Shown here: one piece after another, positions 8,454 through 18,341 of the stretch
Layout: each line of letters opens with the position of its first letter
How positions within the stretch are numbered: position 1 is the first letter of the stretch
Assembly: GCF_032818155.1 (NCBI RefSeq)
Contig: NZ_CP102589.1
Span: forward strand, 1,598,001 to 1,662,000
Reading direction: 5' to 3'
Length of the DNA: 64,000 nt
Source of the DNA: Niallia taxi
Lineage (GTDB): Bacteria > Bacillota > Bacilli > Bacillales > Cytobacillaceae
The notes under the pieces: model-generated
The model's database searches: none
Told to the model about the DNA's origin: nothing
What the model saw: the letters and a program-made list of their open reading frames with translations, nothing else
Translations under genes and position numbers: made by a program

Positions 8454-9596
8454 TTGAAAGAGAAAGTACAAGAATGGGTTGACAAAAAAGCAGCAGAAAT
8501 GAAAGAAATGTACCATTATTTGCATGAGCATGCAGAAATCAGCTGGGAGGAGAAAGAAACAACTAAATTTATTTGTAAGCAGCTTGATGCACTTGACATA
8601 CCGTATAAGACATTTTCTGACCAGACAGGAGCAGTCGGGTTATGGGGAAATGGCAAAGGTCCGACAATTGGTGTGCGTACAGATATGGATGCATTATGGC
8701 AAAATGTGAACGGTACATGGAAAGCGAACCATTCCTGCGGACATGATGCACATATGACAATCGTGCTTTTTACCCTTAAGTGCTTAAAGGAATTAGGCGT
8801 TGAGCCAAAGGGAATGATTAAAAGCTTCTTCCAGCCGGCAGAGGAAAAAGGAGCTGGAGCACTTTCATTCGTACATAAAAACCTTTTGGATGATGTTGAT
8901 TATTTACTGGGACTTCATCTGCGACCAATTCAAGAAATGAGGTTTAATGAAGCATCACCTGCCATTTATCATGGAGCAGCTGCTTCATTTAAAGGGCGGA
9001 TTTACGGGTTGCAGGCACATGCTGCACGTTATCATTTGGGGATAAATGTTATTGACAGTCTTACTGCCATCAATATGGCAATACGTTCTATTCCACTAAA
9101 TCCAATCATACCTGCATCTGCGAAAATGACGTTTGTTCAAGGTGGAGGGAAAAGCTTTAATATTATCCCTGATTATGCAGAGTTTGGTATTGATGTGCGT
9201 GCGCAAACGAATGAAGCAATGGATCAGCTTATCGATCAATTAAAGAGAAGTATTTATCATGCAGGAGAAGCGAATGGTGCAAAGGTAGAGCTTGAGCTTC
9301 TGTCAGAAATGCCTGCTGCAAGTAATAATGCGATGATGGAAGATGTAGTTTCAGCAAGCATAAAAGAAGTGCTTGGAGAAAAAGGGTTAGTTTCTCCGCC
9401 TGTCACACCAGGTGGAGAGGATTTTCATTTTTACCCGAAAAGCATGGAGCATCTTCAAGCGACAATGATTGGACTAGGAACAGACCTTAAGCCAGGGCTG
9501 CATCACCCTAATATGTCATTTGAGCTGGACAGCTTGGTGAATGGGGTAAAAATAATGACATTAAGCGTTTTGAGGCTGAATGGAGATATAAAATAA
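8454..9596 (+). CDS. M20-family amidohydrolase (AmhX-like)
   Basis: 380 residues of the M20D metallopeptidase/amidohydrolase family. Metal-ligand regions are visible at RTDMDALW, SCGHDAHM, QPAEEKGAG, GLHLRP and, near the C-terminus, HHPNMSFE. A dimerisation lid lies at about 175-290. Such enzymes hydrolyse N-acyl amino acids or related amides. Closest in architecture to B. subtilis AmhX, by recall. TTG start with a strong AAGGAGACGGAGGA. Its position after the NSAR/OSBS gene suggests it removes the N-acyl group from the racemised product, but the substrate is inferred only from context. Confidence 0.85.
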   Translation: MKEKVQEWVDKKAAEMKEMYHYLHEHAEISWEEKETTKFICKQLDALDIPYKTFSDQTGAVGLWGNGKGPTIGVRTDMDALWQNVNGTWKANHSCGHDAHMTIVLFTLKCLKELGVEPKGMIKSFFQPAEEKGAGALSFVHKNLLDDVDYLLGLHLRPIQEMRFNEASPAIYHGAAASFKGRIYGLQAHAARYHLGINVIDSLTAINMAIRSIPLNPIIPASAKMTFVQGGGKSFNIIPDYAEFGIDVRAQTNEAMDQLIDQLKRSIYHAGEANGAKVELELLSEMPAASNNAMMEDVVSASIKEVLGEKGLVSPPVTPGGEDFHFYPKSMEHLQATMIGLGTDLKPGLHHPNMSFELDSLVNGVKIMTLSVLRLNGDIK

Positions 9597-9790
9597 TACA
9601 GTTGGCAGCTTACAATTGGAGGCTGCCTATTTGCTATACTGGACAAATAATTTTAAAAGAAATTCACATAAAGGCATGTATTATCAAAAAAAAATGCAGA
9701 AATATGATATCCTATTGAATAGATAGGATATAACATTATTATAATGGAAAGTATCTAACTTGTGATGCAAGCGGCATACAGACAAAAATA

Positions 9791-9799
9791 TGTTATAAT
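9791..9799 (+). promoter_or_regulatory. extended -10 promoter (TGTTATAAT)
   Basis: TGTTATAAT is a perfect -10 with the TG extension, 56 bases before the start of the membrane protein at 9855. The -35 is weak. The rest of 9597-9854 holds only a small GGCAGC/GCTGCC hairpin at 9604-9627 that may end the preceding transcript. Confidence 0.55.
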
Positions 9800-9854
9800 G
9801 CATAATGTTCGAATTGCTGCGGATTAACGTAAATATGTAAAGGTGGATAATAAT

Positions 9855-10541
9855 ATGGGTGCCTTATTGAATGCAAGACAGCTCACATGGCGAACGGTAA
9901 TATTTATTGTCGGCCTGCTTATCATGTCATTTGGCATTGTCCTTTTAATTAAAGCAGATTTAGGATCTGCACCATGGGATGTACTAAACATCGGCTTATT
10001 TTACCAACTTGGGTTAACGATCGGAAGCTGGACGATAATAGTCGGCTTTTTTGTCCTTTTTGTCAGTGCTGTTCTGTCTAGAACTATCCCGAAAGCCGGC
10101 GCATTTCTTAATATGCTGCTAGTGGGGCTATTTATTGATTTGTTTTTGCTTATGCCGTTTATGAAGACACCAGAAGCATTACTTGGTAGAAGTGTGATGT
10201 TTTTACTAGGCTTAGTCATTATGGCGTATGGCATGGGCTTATATATTTCCGCTAAACTCGGAGCTGGTCCAAGGGACAGTCTTATGCTTGTTTTATCACA
10301 AAGGCTTGGGATGAGTATTTCCACGACAAGATTTATTATGGAGGCAATTGTACTTTTTTCAGGCTGGCTGATGGGCGGACCTGTTTTTTGGGGCACAGTG
10401 GTTTATGCCGTTATCATTGGAAAAATAGCTGGAGTTAGTATCCCGCAATGCCAAAGCTGGACAGATATGCTGTTGGCGAAAGTTCAAAAATCACATCAAT
10501 TAAATAAAAAAATTGTGAATAATAGGAGTGCAGATATATGA
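9855..10541 (+). CDS. YczE/YitT-like integral membrane protein
   Basis: 228 residues with five or six hydrophobic segments. The motif ADLGSAPWDVL (first half) and AKLGAGPRDSL (second half) shows an internal duplication, a feature of the YczE/YyaS/YitT group. Function of the family is not settled. The frame opens at GTG 9843, but that codon is within the AAAGGTGG SD, so ATG 9855 is preferred. It ends in an ATGA overlap with cymR, so the two are co-translated, unusual because cymR normally follows rarA. Confidence 0.85.
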   Translation: MGALLNARQLTWRTVIFIVGLLIMSFGIVLLIKADLGSAPWDVLNIGLFYQLGLTIGSWTIIVGFFVLFVSAVLSRTIPKAGAFLNMLLVGLFIDLFLLMPFMKTPEALLGRSVMFLLGLVIMAYGMGLYISAKLGAGPRDSLMLVLSQRLGMSISTTRFIMEAIVLFSGWLMGGPVFWGTVVYAVIIGKIAGVSIPQCQSWTDMLLAKVQKSHQLNKKIVNNRSADI

Positions 10542-10957
10542 AAATCTCAACAAAAGGCCGTTACGGCTTAACAATTATGATGGAATTAGCAAAAAAGCAT
10601 GGAGAAGGCCCAATTTCTTTGAAGTCAATTGCCCAGACAAATGATTTGTCTGAACATTATTTGGAGCAGCTTGTCGCGCCGCTTCGCAACGCAGGCTATG
10701 TTCGCAGCATTAGAGGAGCTTACGGAGGGTATGTGCTTGGCGATGACCCCAAAAACATCACTGCTGGGGATATCATTCGTACATTAGAAGGCCCGATTAG
10801 CCCTGTTGAAGGAATCGAGGATGAGGAGCCTGCCAAAAAAGCTCTTTGGATGAAAATCCGTGATGCGGTCAAGGACGTGCTTGATTCTACTACAATTGAG
10901 GATTTGGCGAACCATAAAGAAGAAGGCGATTCTGAATCCTACATGTTCTATATTTAA
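10538..10957 (+). CDS. cymR: Rrf2-family cysteine metabolism repressor CymR
   Basis: 139 residues beginning MKISTKGRYGLTIMMELA, the Rrf2 winged-helix signature, followed by LSEHYLEQLVAPLRNAGYV (recognition helix region) and RGAYGGY. It lacks the cysteine triad of Fe-S Rrf2 proteins, which fits CymR. CymR with CysK represses cysteine synthesis genes, including the yrrT-mtnN-mccAB operon found here at 31.4-35 kb. The next genes, a cysteine desulfurase and mnmA, use cysteine sulfur for tRNA thiolation. ATG overlaps the previous TGA. Confidence 0.93.
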   Translation: MKISTKGRYGLTIMMELAKKHGEGPISLKSIAQTNDLSEHYLEQLVAPLRNAGYVRSIRGAYGGYVLGDDPKNITAGDIIRTLEGPISPVEGIEDEEPAKKALWMKIRDAVKDVLDSTTIEDLANHKEEGDSESYMFYI

Positions 10958-10992
10958 GTTGTTGCTAAAAGCAAATAGTTGGCAAGTATTTG

Positions 10993-11025
10993 ACTATCCT
11001 ATTACTATAAGATAGTTGGATTTTT
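10993..11025 (+). terminator. hairpin after cymR, possible terminator
   Basis: ACTATCCTAT (10993-11002) pairs with ATAAGATAGT (11007-11016), 9 of 10, followed by TGGATTTTTAG. AT-rich stem, so it may be weak or serve instead as a protein-binding palindrome before the desulfurase. Confidence 0.5.
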
Positions 11026-11051
11026 AGAATAATAAATTTCAGTAGGTGAAG

Positions 11052-12200
11052 ATGTTGGAACATATATATGTGGATCATGCGGCAACATCGCCGATGCATC
11101 CAAAAGTTATTGAAAAAATGCATGAAGTAATGCAGCAAGCTTATGGTAACCCTTCAAGTATCCATACTTTCGGACGACAAGCCCGAAAAATTATTGATAA
11201 TGCGAGAAACAGTCTTGCTGCGAGCATCGGGGCACAAGAAACGGAAATTATTATTACAAGCGGTGGGACTGAAGCAGACAATCATGCCATATTCGGTGTA
11301 GCAGACAGCTACCAGCATAAGGGCAAGCATATTATTACAACTGAAATTGAGCATCATGCCGTACTAATTGCCTGTCAGGAGCTGGAGAAGAAAGGCTTTG
11401 ATGTCACATATCTACCAGTTAATGAATTTGGTGTTATTGATCTTGATGTGTTGAAAAGGGAATTAAGAGACGATACTATTCTTGTAACAATCATGTATGG
11501 AAACAATGAGGTCGGAGCAGTTCAGCCTATCACAGAAATAGGGCAGTTGCTATTAGATCATCAAGCGCTTTTCCATACAGATGCTGTCCAAGCATACGGT
11601 GTAGAGGATATTGATGTGAAGAAGCAGCATATTAATCTGTTGTCCGTCTCCTCTCACAAAATCAATGGGCCAAAAGGGATTGGCTTTCTCTATTTAGAGA
11701 ACGGCATTCAGCTTTCACCTCGTTTATTTGGCGGTGAACAGGAAAGAAAACGTAGAGCTGGAACGGAAAATGTTCCAGCATTAGCAGCCTTCCAGCTCGC
11801 AGCAGAGATTGCTATTTCTGAGAGACTGGAAAAAAGGCAAAAGTACGAAGCATATAAAAATATACTCGTTCAAACCTTGAAAGAACACAAAATTGAGTTC
11901 CAGCAAAACGGATTAGTTGAAAATACACTGCCACATGTTTTAAACTTAAGCTTTCCTGGAACAAATGTAGAGGCCTTGCTCGTCAATCTTGACTTGGCTG
12001 GTATTGCCGCATCAAGCGGTTCTGCTTGTACAGCAGGCTCCATCGATCCTTCTCATGTGCTTGTAAGCATGTATGGGGAGAATTCGGAAAGGACGAAAAA
12101 CTCTATTCGATTTAGCTTCGGGTTATACAATACAGAAGAACAGATCAAGCATGTCGGAAGCGAGCTGTCAAAAATCGTGCAAAGGTTGACAGCCAAATAA
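11052..12200 (+). CDS. cysteine desulfurase (YrvO type)
   Basis: PLP enzyme of about 382 residues that takes sulfur from cysteine as a persulfide. PLP lysine K203 is in SSHKINGPKG, cofactor-binding H-T-D-A-V-Q precedes it, and the catalytic cysteine C326 is in SSGSACTAGS. It lies directly before mnmA, and YrvO-type enzymes serve as its sulfur donor for 2-thiouridine of tRNA. The start is uncertain: GTG 11046, ATG 11052 or TTG 11055; the AGGTGAAG SD is best spaced for TTG 11055, but ATG is used here. Confidence 0.93.
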   Translation: MLEHIYVDHAATSPMHPKVIEKMHEVMQQAYGNPSSIHTFGRQARKIIDNARNSLAASIGAQETEIIITSGGTEADNHAIFGVADSYQHKGKHIITTEIEHHAVLIACQELEKKGFDVTYLPVNEFGVIDLDVLKRELRDDTILVTIMYGNNEVGAVQPITEIGQLLLDHQALFHTDAVQAYGVEDIDVKKQHINLLSVSSHKINGPKGIGFLYLENGIQLSPRLFGGEQERKRRAGTENVPALAAFQLAAEIAISERLEKRQKYEAYKNILVQTLKEHKIEFQQNGLVENTLPHVLNLSFPGTNVEALLVNLDLAGIAASSGSACTAGSIDPSHVLVSMYGENSERTKNSIRFSFGLYNTEEQIKHVGSELSKIVQRLTAK

Positions 12201-12230
12201 ATCCGTTTATTTGAACTGTACTCTTCTTAG

Positions 12231-13379
<1,149 letters not shown>

Positions 13380-13385
13380 AGAAAC

Positions 13386-13452
13386 AGAGAAACTAAATAA
13401 CGCCCCACTTCCGTTAAGAGGTGGTGCGTTGAGTTAGTTTCTCTTTTTTTTA
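13386..13452 (+). terminator. long terminator after mnmA
   Basis: AGAGAAACTA (13386-13395) pairs with TAGTTTCTCT (13435-13444), with an inner ACGCC/GGTGCGT helix, followed by TTTTTTT. Confidence 0.85.
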
Positions 13453-13500
13453 GAAAGAGTGAGGCTGGTGAATTGGAAGATTTCCATAGGGCCAAAATAT

Positions 13501-13508
13501 GCTATACT
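13501..13508 (+). promoter_or_regulatory. extended -10 promoter of the TPR gene
   Basis: TGCTATACT (13500-13508) is a TG-extended -10. It lies inside the upstream extension of the TPR reading frame, supporting the later start codon at 13537. Confidence 0.45.
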
Positions 13509-13536
13509 TTTAGTGAAGAAACGGAGTGTGTTAATT

Positions 13537-14184
13537 GTGGAGACAAATCAATTAGGTATTAAATATATGCAAGAGGGTAAATGGGAAGAAGCAGCAAAAA
13601 TCTTCATGGAAGAAATCGAGAAAGATCCGGGCAATGCTGTATCCTATGTGAATTTTGGCAATGTGCTGTCTGCATTAGGCGATTTAGATAGAGCGATAAC
13701 ATTTTACAAAAAAGCAATGGAAATAGATCCTGAAATGGCTGCTGCTTACTATAGTGCAGGAACTGTTTATTTTGAACAAGACGAACTTGAGTCAGCTAAA
13801 GCAATGTTTGAGGAAGCATTAGCGAAAGGACTTGAATCAAGCGATAATTATTTCATGCTTGGCATGGTTCATATCGGGATGGAAAAACCGGTGCTTGCCA
13901 TCCCATTTTTGCAGCGTGCTGTTGAATTGAACGGTGAAGATGCAGAGGCTTTGTTCCAGCTTGGCTTATGTCTTGCGCAAGGTCAATATTTAGACGAAGC
14001 GACAGAAAAGTTTTTAAGCTGTATTGAGCTTGATCCAGAGCATGCTGATGCCTATTACAATCTCGGTGTTGCATACGGGTTTAAGGAACAGGAAGAAAAG
14101 GCCTTGGAGATGTTTAATAAAGCATTAGAAATCCAGCCTGATCACCAGCTTGCACTAATGGGTAAGCAAATCATCGGAGGGTAA
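13537..14184 (+). CDS. yrrB: TPR-repeat protein (YrrB)
   Basis: About 215 residues made of roughly six 34-residue tetratricopeptide repeats (for example AVSYVNFGNVLSALGDLDRA, AAAYYSAGTVYFEQDELESA, ADAYYNLGVAYGFKEQEEKA). TPR proteins mediate protein-protein contacts; the partner is unknown. The frame is open from 13459, but the GTG at 13537 has GGAG at 13523 and a promoter -10 lies at 13503, so the longer form is unlikely. It lies between mnmA and recD2 as in B. subtilis. Confidence 0.85.
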   Translation: METNQLGIKYMQEGKWEEAAKIFMEEIEKDPGNAVSYVNFGNVLSALGDLDRAITFYKKAMEIDPEMAAAYYSAGTVYFEQDELESAKAMFEEALAKGLESSDNYFMLGMVHIGMEKPVLAIPFLQRAVELNGEDAEALFQLGLCLAQGQYLDEATEKFLSCIELDPEHADAYYNLGVAYGFKEQEEKALEMFNKALEIQPDHQLALMGKQIIGG

Positions 14185-14221
14185 AAAAATAAGGAAGATT
14201 CAAGGAAAGGGGGGAGATTAA

Positions 14222-16639
14222 TTGGAAGAGCAAAATTCACTGGATCTGTTCGCAGAACAAGGCAAATACTTGAAAGGACGCCATCTTGTTACTATTTTTC
14301 ATAATGAAGAAAACCTTTATACTGTGCTGAGAATAAGGGTGGATGAAACAAATGATAATTATGAAGATAAGGAAGCGGTTGTCACTGGGTATTTGCCAAA
14401 GATGCATGAGAATGATACATACACATTCTTTGGTGAATTTAAAGACCATCCTCGATTTGGACTGCAGTTCCAGGTTTCCTCTTTCCGTAAAGAGATGCCA
14501 CAGACTAAACAAGGCGTTATTACTTATTTGTCGAGTGAGCTGTTTAAAGGAATCGGCCAAAAAACAGCAGAAAATATTGTAGAGTCTTTAGGAGAAAATG
14601 CCATCGCAAAAATCTTAAATGAACCATCCCTGTTAGACTCTGTTCCAAAACTTCCTCCGGACAAGGCAAAAGCACTTTATGATACGCTTATGCAAAACCA
14701 AGGGCTGGAGCAAGCGATGATTTCATTAAACCAATATGGTTTTGGGCCACAGCTTTCCATGAAGATTTATCAGACATATAAGGACAATACGCTGGAAATT
14801 ATCCAGTCTAATCCATATAAATTGGTCGAGGATGTGGAAGGGATTGGTTTTGGCAGAGCAGATGATTTAGGGTCACAAATCGGGCTTGTCGGGGGCCATC
14901 CTGACAGAATCAAAGCAGGCTGTTTATATGTATTGGAGCTTGGTAGCAGCCAGGAAGGTCATGTTTATCTGGAAGCAGAATATGTGCTAAACAGGGTTAA
15001 GGATCTTTTAGAGGAAAATAAGCAAGAGCAGATTGAGTTTTCCGCCATTGCCAATCAGATTGTTCTGCTGGAGGAAGAAAAGAAAATCATTGTCGAGGAC
15101 AAGAAAATTTTCCTGCCATCACTCTATTATTCGGAAAAAGGCGTTGTTCGCCATATCAAAAGAATTATGGAGCAAAAGGAATATGAAGACCAATTTCCGG
15201 AATCTGAATTTTTGCTTGCTTTAGGAAATTTAGAGGACAGGCTTGGCGTTCAATATGCTCCCTCGCAAAGAGAAGCAATTCAGACTGCTCTCATGTCGCC
15301 GATGCTTATGCTGACTGGCGGACCAGGGACTGGGAAAACAACCGTTATTAAAGGGATTGTAGAGCTTTACGGTGAGCTGCATGGCTACAGTCTTGATCCG
15401 AAAGAGTATAAAAAGGAGGAGCCTTTTCCATTTATCCTAGCAGCACCGACAGGAAGAGCTGCTAAACGGATGGCAGAATCGACAGGTCTTCCTGCTGTCA
15501 CGATTCACCGTCTTTTAGGCTGGAATGGCAGTGGAGGCTTTGATAAGGATGAGGAAAATCCTCTTGATGGCAAGATAATCATTGTTGATGAAACCTCAAT
15601 GGTAGACATTTGGCTCGCCTTTCAGCTGTTTAAAGCATTGCCCTCTAATATACAATTAATCCTTGTTGGAGATGAGGACCAGCTTCCGTCAGTAGGGCCG
15701 GGACAAGTTCTAAAGGACTTGCTTGCATCTGCCTGCATTCCGACAGTTCGCCTTTCAGATATATACAGACAAAGTGAGGGCTCCTCTATCATTGAACTTG
15801 CTCATGAGATAAAAGGCGGCAGGCTTCCTGCTAATTTAATGCAGCAGCAAAAAGACAGATCTTTTATTAAGTGTTCTTCAGGACAAATAGCTCAAGCAAT
15901 TGAAAAGGTCGTCCTTAATGCAAAGAATAAGGGTTATGCGCCAATGGATATTCAAGTTCTTGCTCCCATGTACAGAGGACCAGCTGGAATTGACCGTCTA
16001 AATGTGATCCTCCAGGAAATATTGAATCCCAATCCAGACGGAACAAGGAAGGAACTAAAGTTCGGAGACGTTAAATACCGGATTGGTGATAAAGTGCTTC
16101 AGCTAGTCAATCAGCCTGAAAACAATGTTTATAATGGGGACATGGGAGAAATCGTCTCGATTTTTTATGCGAAGGAAAACACCGAAAAACAAGACATGGT
16201 TATCGTCTCCTTTGATGGAATTGAAGCAACGTACACAAGGCAGGATTTGAACCAAATAACCCATGCTTACTGCTGTTCTGTTCATAAGTCACAAGGAAGT
16301 GAATTTCCGATTGTAATAATGCCGATTGTTAAAAGCTACTATAGAATGCTGCGCAGAAACCTAATCTATACAGGTATTACAAGAAGTAAACAATTTTTGA
16401 TTTTGCTTGGCGAAGTGGACGCTATGGAAATTGGCGTTGGCCGCAATGATGAGTTAAACAGGCAGACCTCCTTGCAGGAAAAACTGAAAGAGATTTTTTC
16501 AACGGATATAGCAACAGGTGAGGAAGATGCAGAGGTTTCTCTTTTCTACAGTGAGCGAATTACAGAAATTGACCCGCTTATCGGCATGGAAAATATATCA
16601 CCTTATGATTTTATGGAGCAAACAGACACGAAACAATAG
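14222..16639 (+). CDS. recD2: RecD2 (RecD-like) SF1B DNA helicase
   Basis: 805 residues. An N-terminal domain with helix-hairpin-helix motifs (about 95-215) precedes the SF1 helicase core: Walker A GGPGTGKTT at about 366-374, Walker B IIIVDETSMVD, motif III GDEDQLPSVGPG, motif V/VI THAYCCSVHKSQGSEFP. This is the RecBC-independent form with the long N-terminus, a 5'-3' helicase for DNA repair and fork processing. TTG start after AAAGGGGGGAGA. No recB/recC nearby, as usual in Firmicutes. Confidence 0.95.
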   Translation: MEEQNSLDLFAEQGKYLKGRHLVTIFHNEENLYTVLRIRVDETNDNYEDKEAVVTGYLPKMHENDTYTFFGEFKDHPRFGLQFQVSSFRKEMPQTKQGVITYLSSELFKGIGQKTAENIVESLGENAIAKILNEPSLLDSVPKLPPDKAKALYDTLMQNQGLEQAMISLNQYGFGPQLSMKIYQTYKDNTLEIIQSNPYKLVEDVEGIGFGRADDLGSQIGLVGGHPDRIKAGCLYVLELGSSQEGHVYLEAEYVLNRVKDLLEENKQEQIEFSAIANQIVLLEEEKKIIVEDKKIFLPSLYYSEKGVVRHIKRIMEQKEYEDQFPESEFLLALGNLEDRLGVQYAPSQREAIQTALMSPMLMLTGGPGTGKTTVIKGIVELYGELHGYSLDPKEYKKEEPFPFILAAPTGRAAKRMAESTGLPAVTIHRLLGWNGSGGFDKDEENPLDGKIIIVDETSMVDIWLAFQLFKALPSNIQLILVGDEDQLPSVGPGQVLKDLLASACIPTVRLSDIYRQSEGSSIIELAHEIKGGRLPANLMQQQKDRSFIKCSSGQIAQAIEKVVLNAKNKGYAPMDIQVLAPMYRGPAGIDRLNVILQEILNPNPDGTRKELKFGDVKYRIGDKVLQLVNQPENNVYNGDMGEIVSIFYAKENTEKQDMVIVSFDGIEATYTRQDLNQITHAYCCSVHKSQGSEFPIVIMPIVKSYYRMLRRNLIYTGITRSKQFLILLGEVDAMEIGVGRNDELNRQTSLQEKLKEIFSTDIATGEEDAEVSLFYSERITEIDPLIGMENISPYDFMEQTDTKQ

Positions 16640-16685
16640 AGGAAAAGTTTGTTATACATTGTTCTGTTTTTGTAGCATAACCTAT

Positions 16686-16726
16686 AGATGTCATCCTTAA
16701 TGGCCAAGGATGACATCTGTTTTTTT
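16686..16726 (+). terminator. terminator after recD2
   Basis: Perfect 13-bp stem AGATGTCATCCTT / AAGGATGACATCT then GTTTTTTTG. Confidence 0.93.
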
Positions 16727-16870
16727 GTAAAAAATTAGCCGACTCCTATAAATCTTAATAAAATGATGTTTATTTATTGTGTAAGTTGGACAGAATGGAA
16801 ACACCAGTGACATTATCTTCCGTTCGTATAGAGATGATGTCGTAAACTTAAATTTTTGAGGTGTTTTCAG

Positions 16871-17059
16871 ATGTTAATCTGTCCTAATTGCCAAAGCAAA
16901 GATATCGGAAAAATTGGAATCAGCCAGTATTATTGCTGGAGCTGTTTTATTGAGCTTTCATTAGTTAAAGGTATCATTCATACACATCAAGTGGAAGAGG
17001 ATGGAAGCCTTAGCTCCTTAGATGATTTGTTTGAGGAAGATAATCGCAGATATAGCTGA
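16871..17059 (+). CDS. small zinc-ribbon protein
   Basis: 62 residues: MLICPNCQSKDIG…YYCWSCFIEL. Two Cys-x2-Cys pairs form a likely zinc ribbon in the first 30 residues, followed by an acidic tail (EEDGSLSSLDDLFEEDNRR). ATG 16871 has GAGGTG at 16858; the frame extends to 16856 but that start is inside the SD. Small uncharacterised proteins occur at this place (between recD2 and the AI-2E permease) in related genomes. Role unknown; the zinc ribbon might contact nucleic acid or a protein partner. Confidence 0.78.
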   Translation: MLICPNCQSKDIGKIGISQYYCWSCFIELSLVKGIIHTHQVEEDGSLSSLDDLFEEDNRRYS

Positions 17060-17075
17060 TAAATAATAATGTATG

Positions 17076-17112
17076 AACAGAGGGGGCGTAATTTCGCCTC
17101 CTCTGTTTCGTA
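17076..17112 (+). terminator. hairpin terminator after zinc-ribbon gene
   Basis: AACAGAGGGGGCG pairs with CGCCTCCTCTGTT (one G-U), followed by a short TTCGTAT tail. Confidence 0.65.
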
Positions 17113-17157
17113 TAAATAATCACCTTTTCACACAAATTATGGGTGGAGGGGTTTTGT

Positions 17158-18237
17158 ATGGAAATAAGGGTCAAATGGTATTATCGGTTAGCTTTTACAC
17201 TATTACTATTTATCGTATTGTTTATATTCTTTAAATTATCTCCTATTTGGACTCCGATTGTGCAGCTCGTAATGAAGGTGATTTTCCCCTTTATTCTTGG
17301 TGCGTTTATTACGTATTTGCTACATCCAGTTGTTGAAAAAATCCATGAAAAAGGCCTGCACCGCGGTCTTGCGGTAGCGTTAATATACATCCTCTTTTTT
17401 GGAGGTGTCGGGTACGGTCTTTACAAGTGTATTCCGATTTTCATTGTTCAAATGAGAGAGTTGACAGAAAGTGCTCCAGAGCTTGCCAACCAGTATAGAA
17501 GCTGGGTTGATTTCATTCAAGAAAGAACAAAAGCATGGCCAGATAACATGCAGACTAAAGTTGATAATGGAATAGAATCGTTTGAAGTGAAAATGGATGG
17601 GTTACTGACAAAGCTTTTAAAGGGTGCAATGAACTTTGTAAATTCCTTTGTTATTTTCATGCTGATTCCATTCATTACTTTTTATATGCTGAAGGATTTT
17701 GAAGCAGTAAAAAAGGCTGCATGGCAATTGACTCCAAGCAAATGGCGGGAAAGCAGTGTTCTGTTTTTGAAGGATGTGAACCTTTCATTAGGAAGCTACA
17801 TAAGGGGACAGCTGCTCGTTTGCTTAATCATTGGCGGTTTATCGTCTATCTCCTTTTATTTCTTTGGCATGAAATATCCACTTGTGTTAGGAATCGTCAT
17901 TGGTATTACAAATGTTATCCCGTACTTTGGACCAATCATTGGAGCCGTTCCTGCAGTGATTATTGCCAGTACAATGTCTGTGAAAATGCTCCTTATTGTC
18001 ATTATTATCATTGTTGTGCTCCAGTTTTTAGAAGGAAATGTTCTATCGCCCTTCATTGTTGGGAAAAGCCTGCATATGCATCCTCTTTTTATTATGTTTG
18101 CTTTATTGCTTGGCGGAGAGGTTGGAGGAATAGTCGGAATGGTCATAGCTGTTCCCCTTTTGTCTATTTTGAAAGTAGCAATCATTCACTTGCGTGTTCA
18201 TTTTGGCAAAAGCAATAAACTAGACGCTTTGAAGTGA
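17158..18237 (+). CDS. yrrI: AI-2E family (UPF0118) permease, YrrI type
   Basis: 359-residue membrane protein of the PerM/AI-2E exporter family: two TM segments in the first 70 residues, a third (about 65-90), a hydrophilic helical region (about 95-155), and five more in the second half, with the conserved TNVIPYFGPIIGAVPA segment. ATG 17158 with GGAGGGG at 17145. It lies just upstream of alaS as in B. subtilis (yrrI-alaS). Substrate unknown; transport of autoinducer-2 is established only for one member. Confidence 0.88.
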   Translation: MEIRVKWYYRLAFTLLLFIVLFIFFKLSPIWTPIVQLVMKVIFPFILGAFITYLLHPVVEKIHEKGLHRGLAVALIYILFFGGVGYGLYKCIPIFIVQMRELTESAPELANQYRSWVDFIQERTKAWPDNMQTKVDNGIESFEVKMDGLLTKLLKGAMNFVNSFVIFMLIPFITFYMLKDFEAVKKAAWQLTPSKWRESSVLFLKDVNLSLGSYIRGQLLVCLIIGGLSSISFYFFGMKYPLVLGIVIGITNVIPYFGPIIGAVPAVIIASTMSVKMLLIVIIIIVVLQFLEGNVLSPFIVGKSLHMHPLFIMFALLLGGEVGGIVGMVIAVPLLSILKVAIIHLRVHFGKSNKLDALK

Positions 18238-18244
18238 ATGCATG

Positions 18245-18274
18245 TTGACAATAGCAACGAAAAATCAGTATAAT
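18245..18274 (+). promoter_or_regulatory. consensus sigma-A promoter of alaS
   Basis: TTGACA (18245-18250) and TATAAT (18269-18274), both perfect, 18-bp spacer. Transcription should start near 18281, giving a leader of over 300 nt. Confidence 0.9.
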
Positions 18275-18341
18275 TCGAGAGAAGAACATATTGGTAAAAT
18301 GACGATAGAATCAAGTAGATTATAGCCCACTTTAGGCAAAT

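Noticed and set aside
17721..18218. 165-codon open frame overlapping yrrI in another frame
   Set aside because: Cys/Trp/His-rich nonsense composition; yrrI itself shows conserved motifs.
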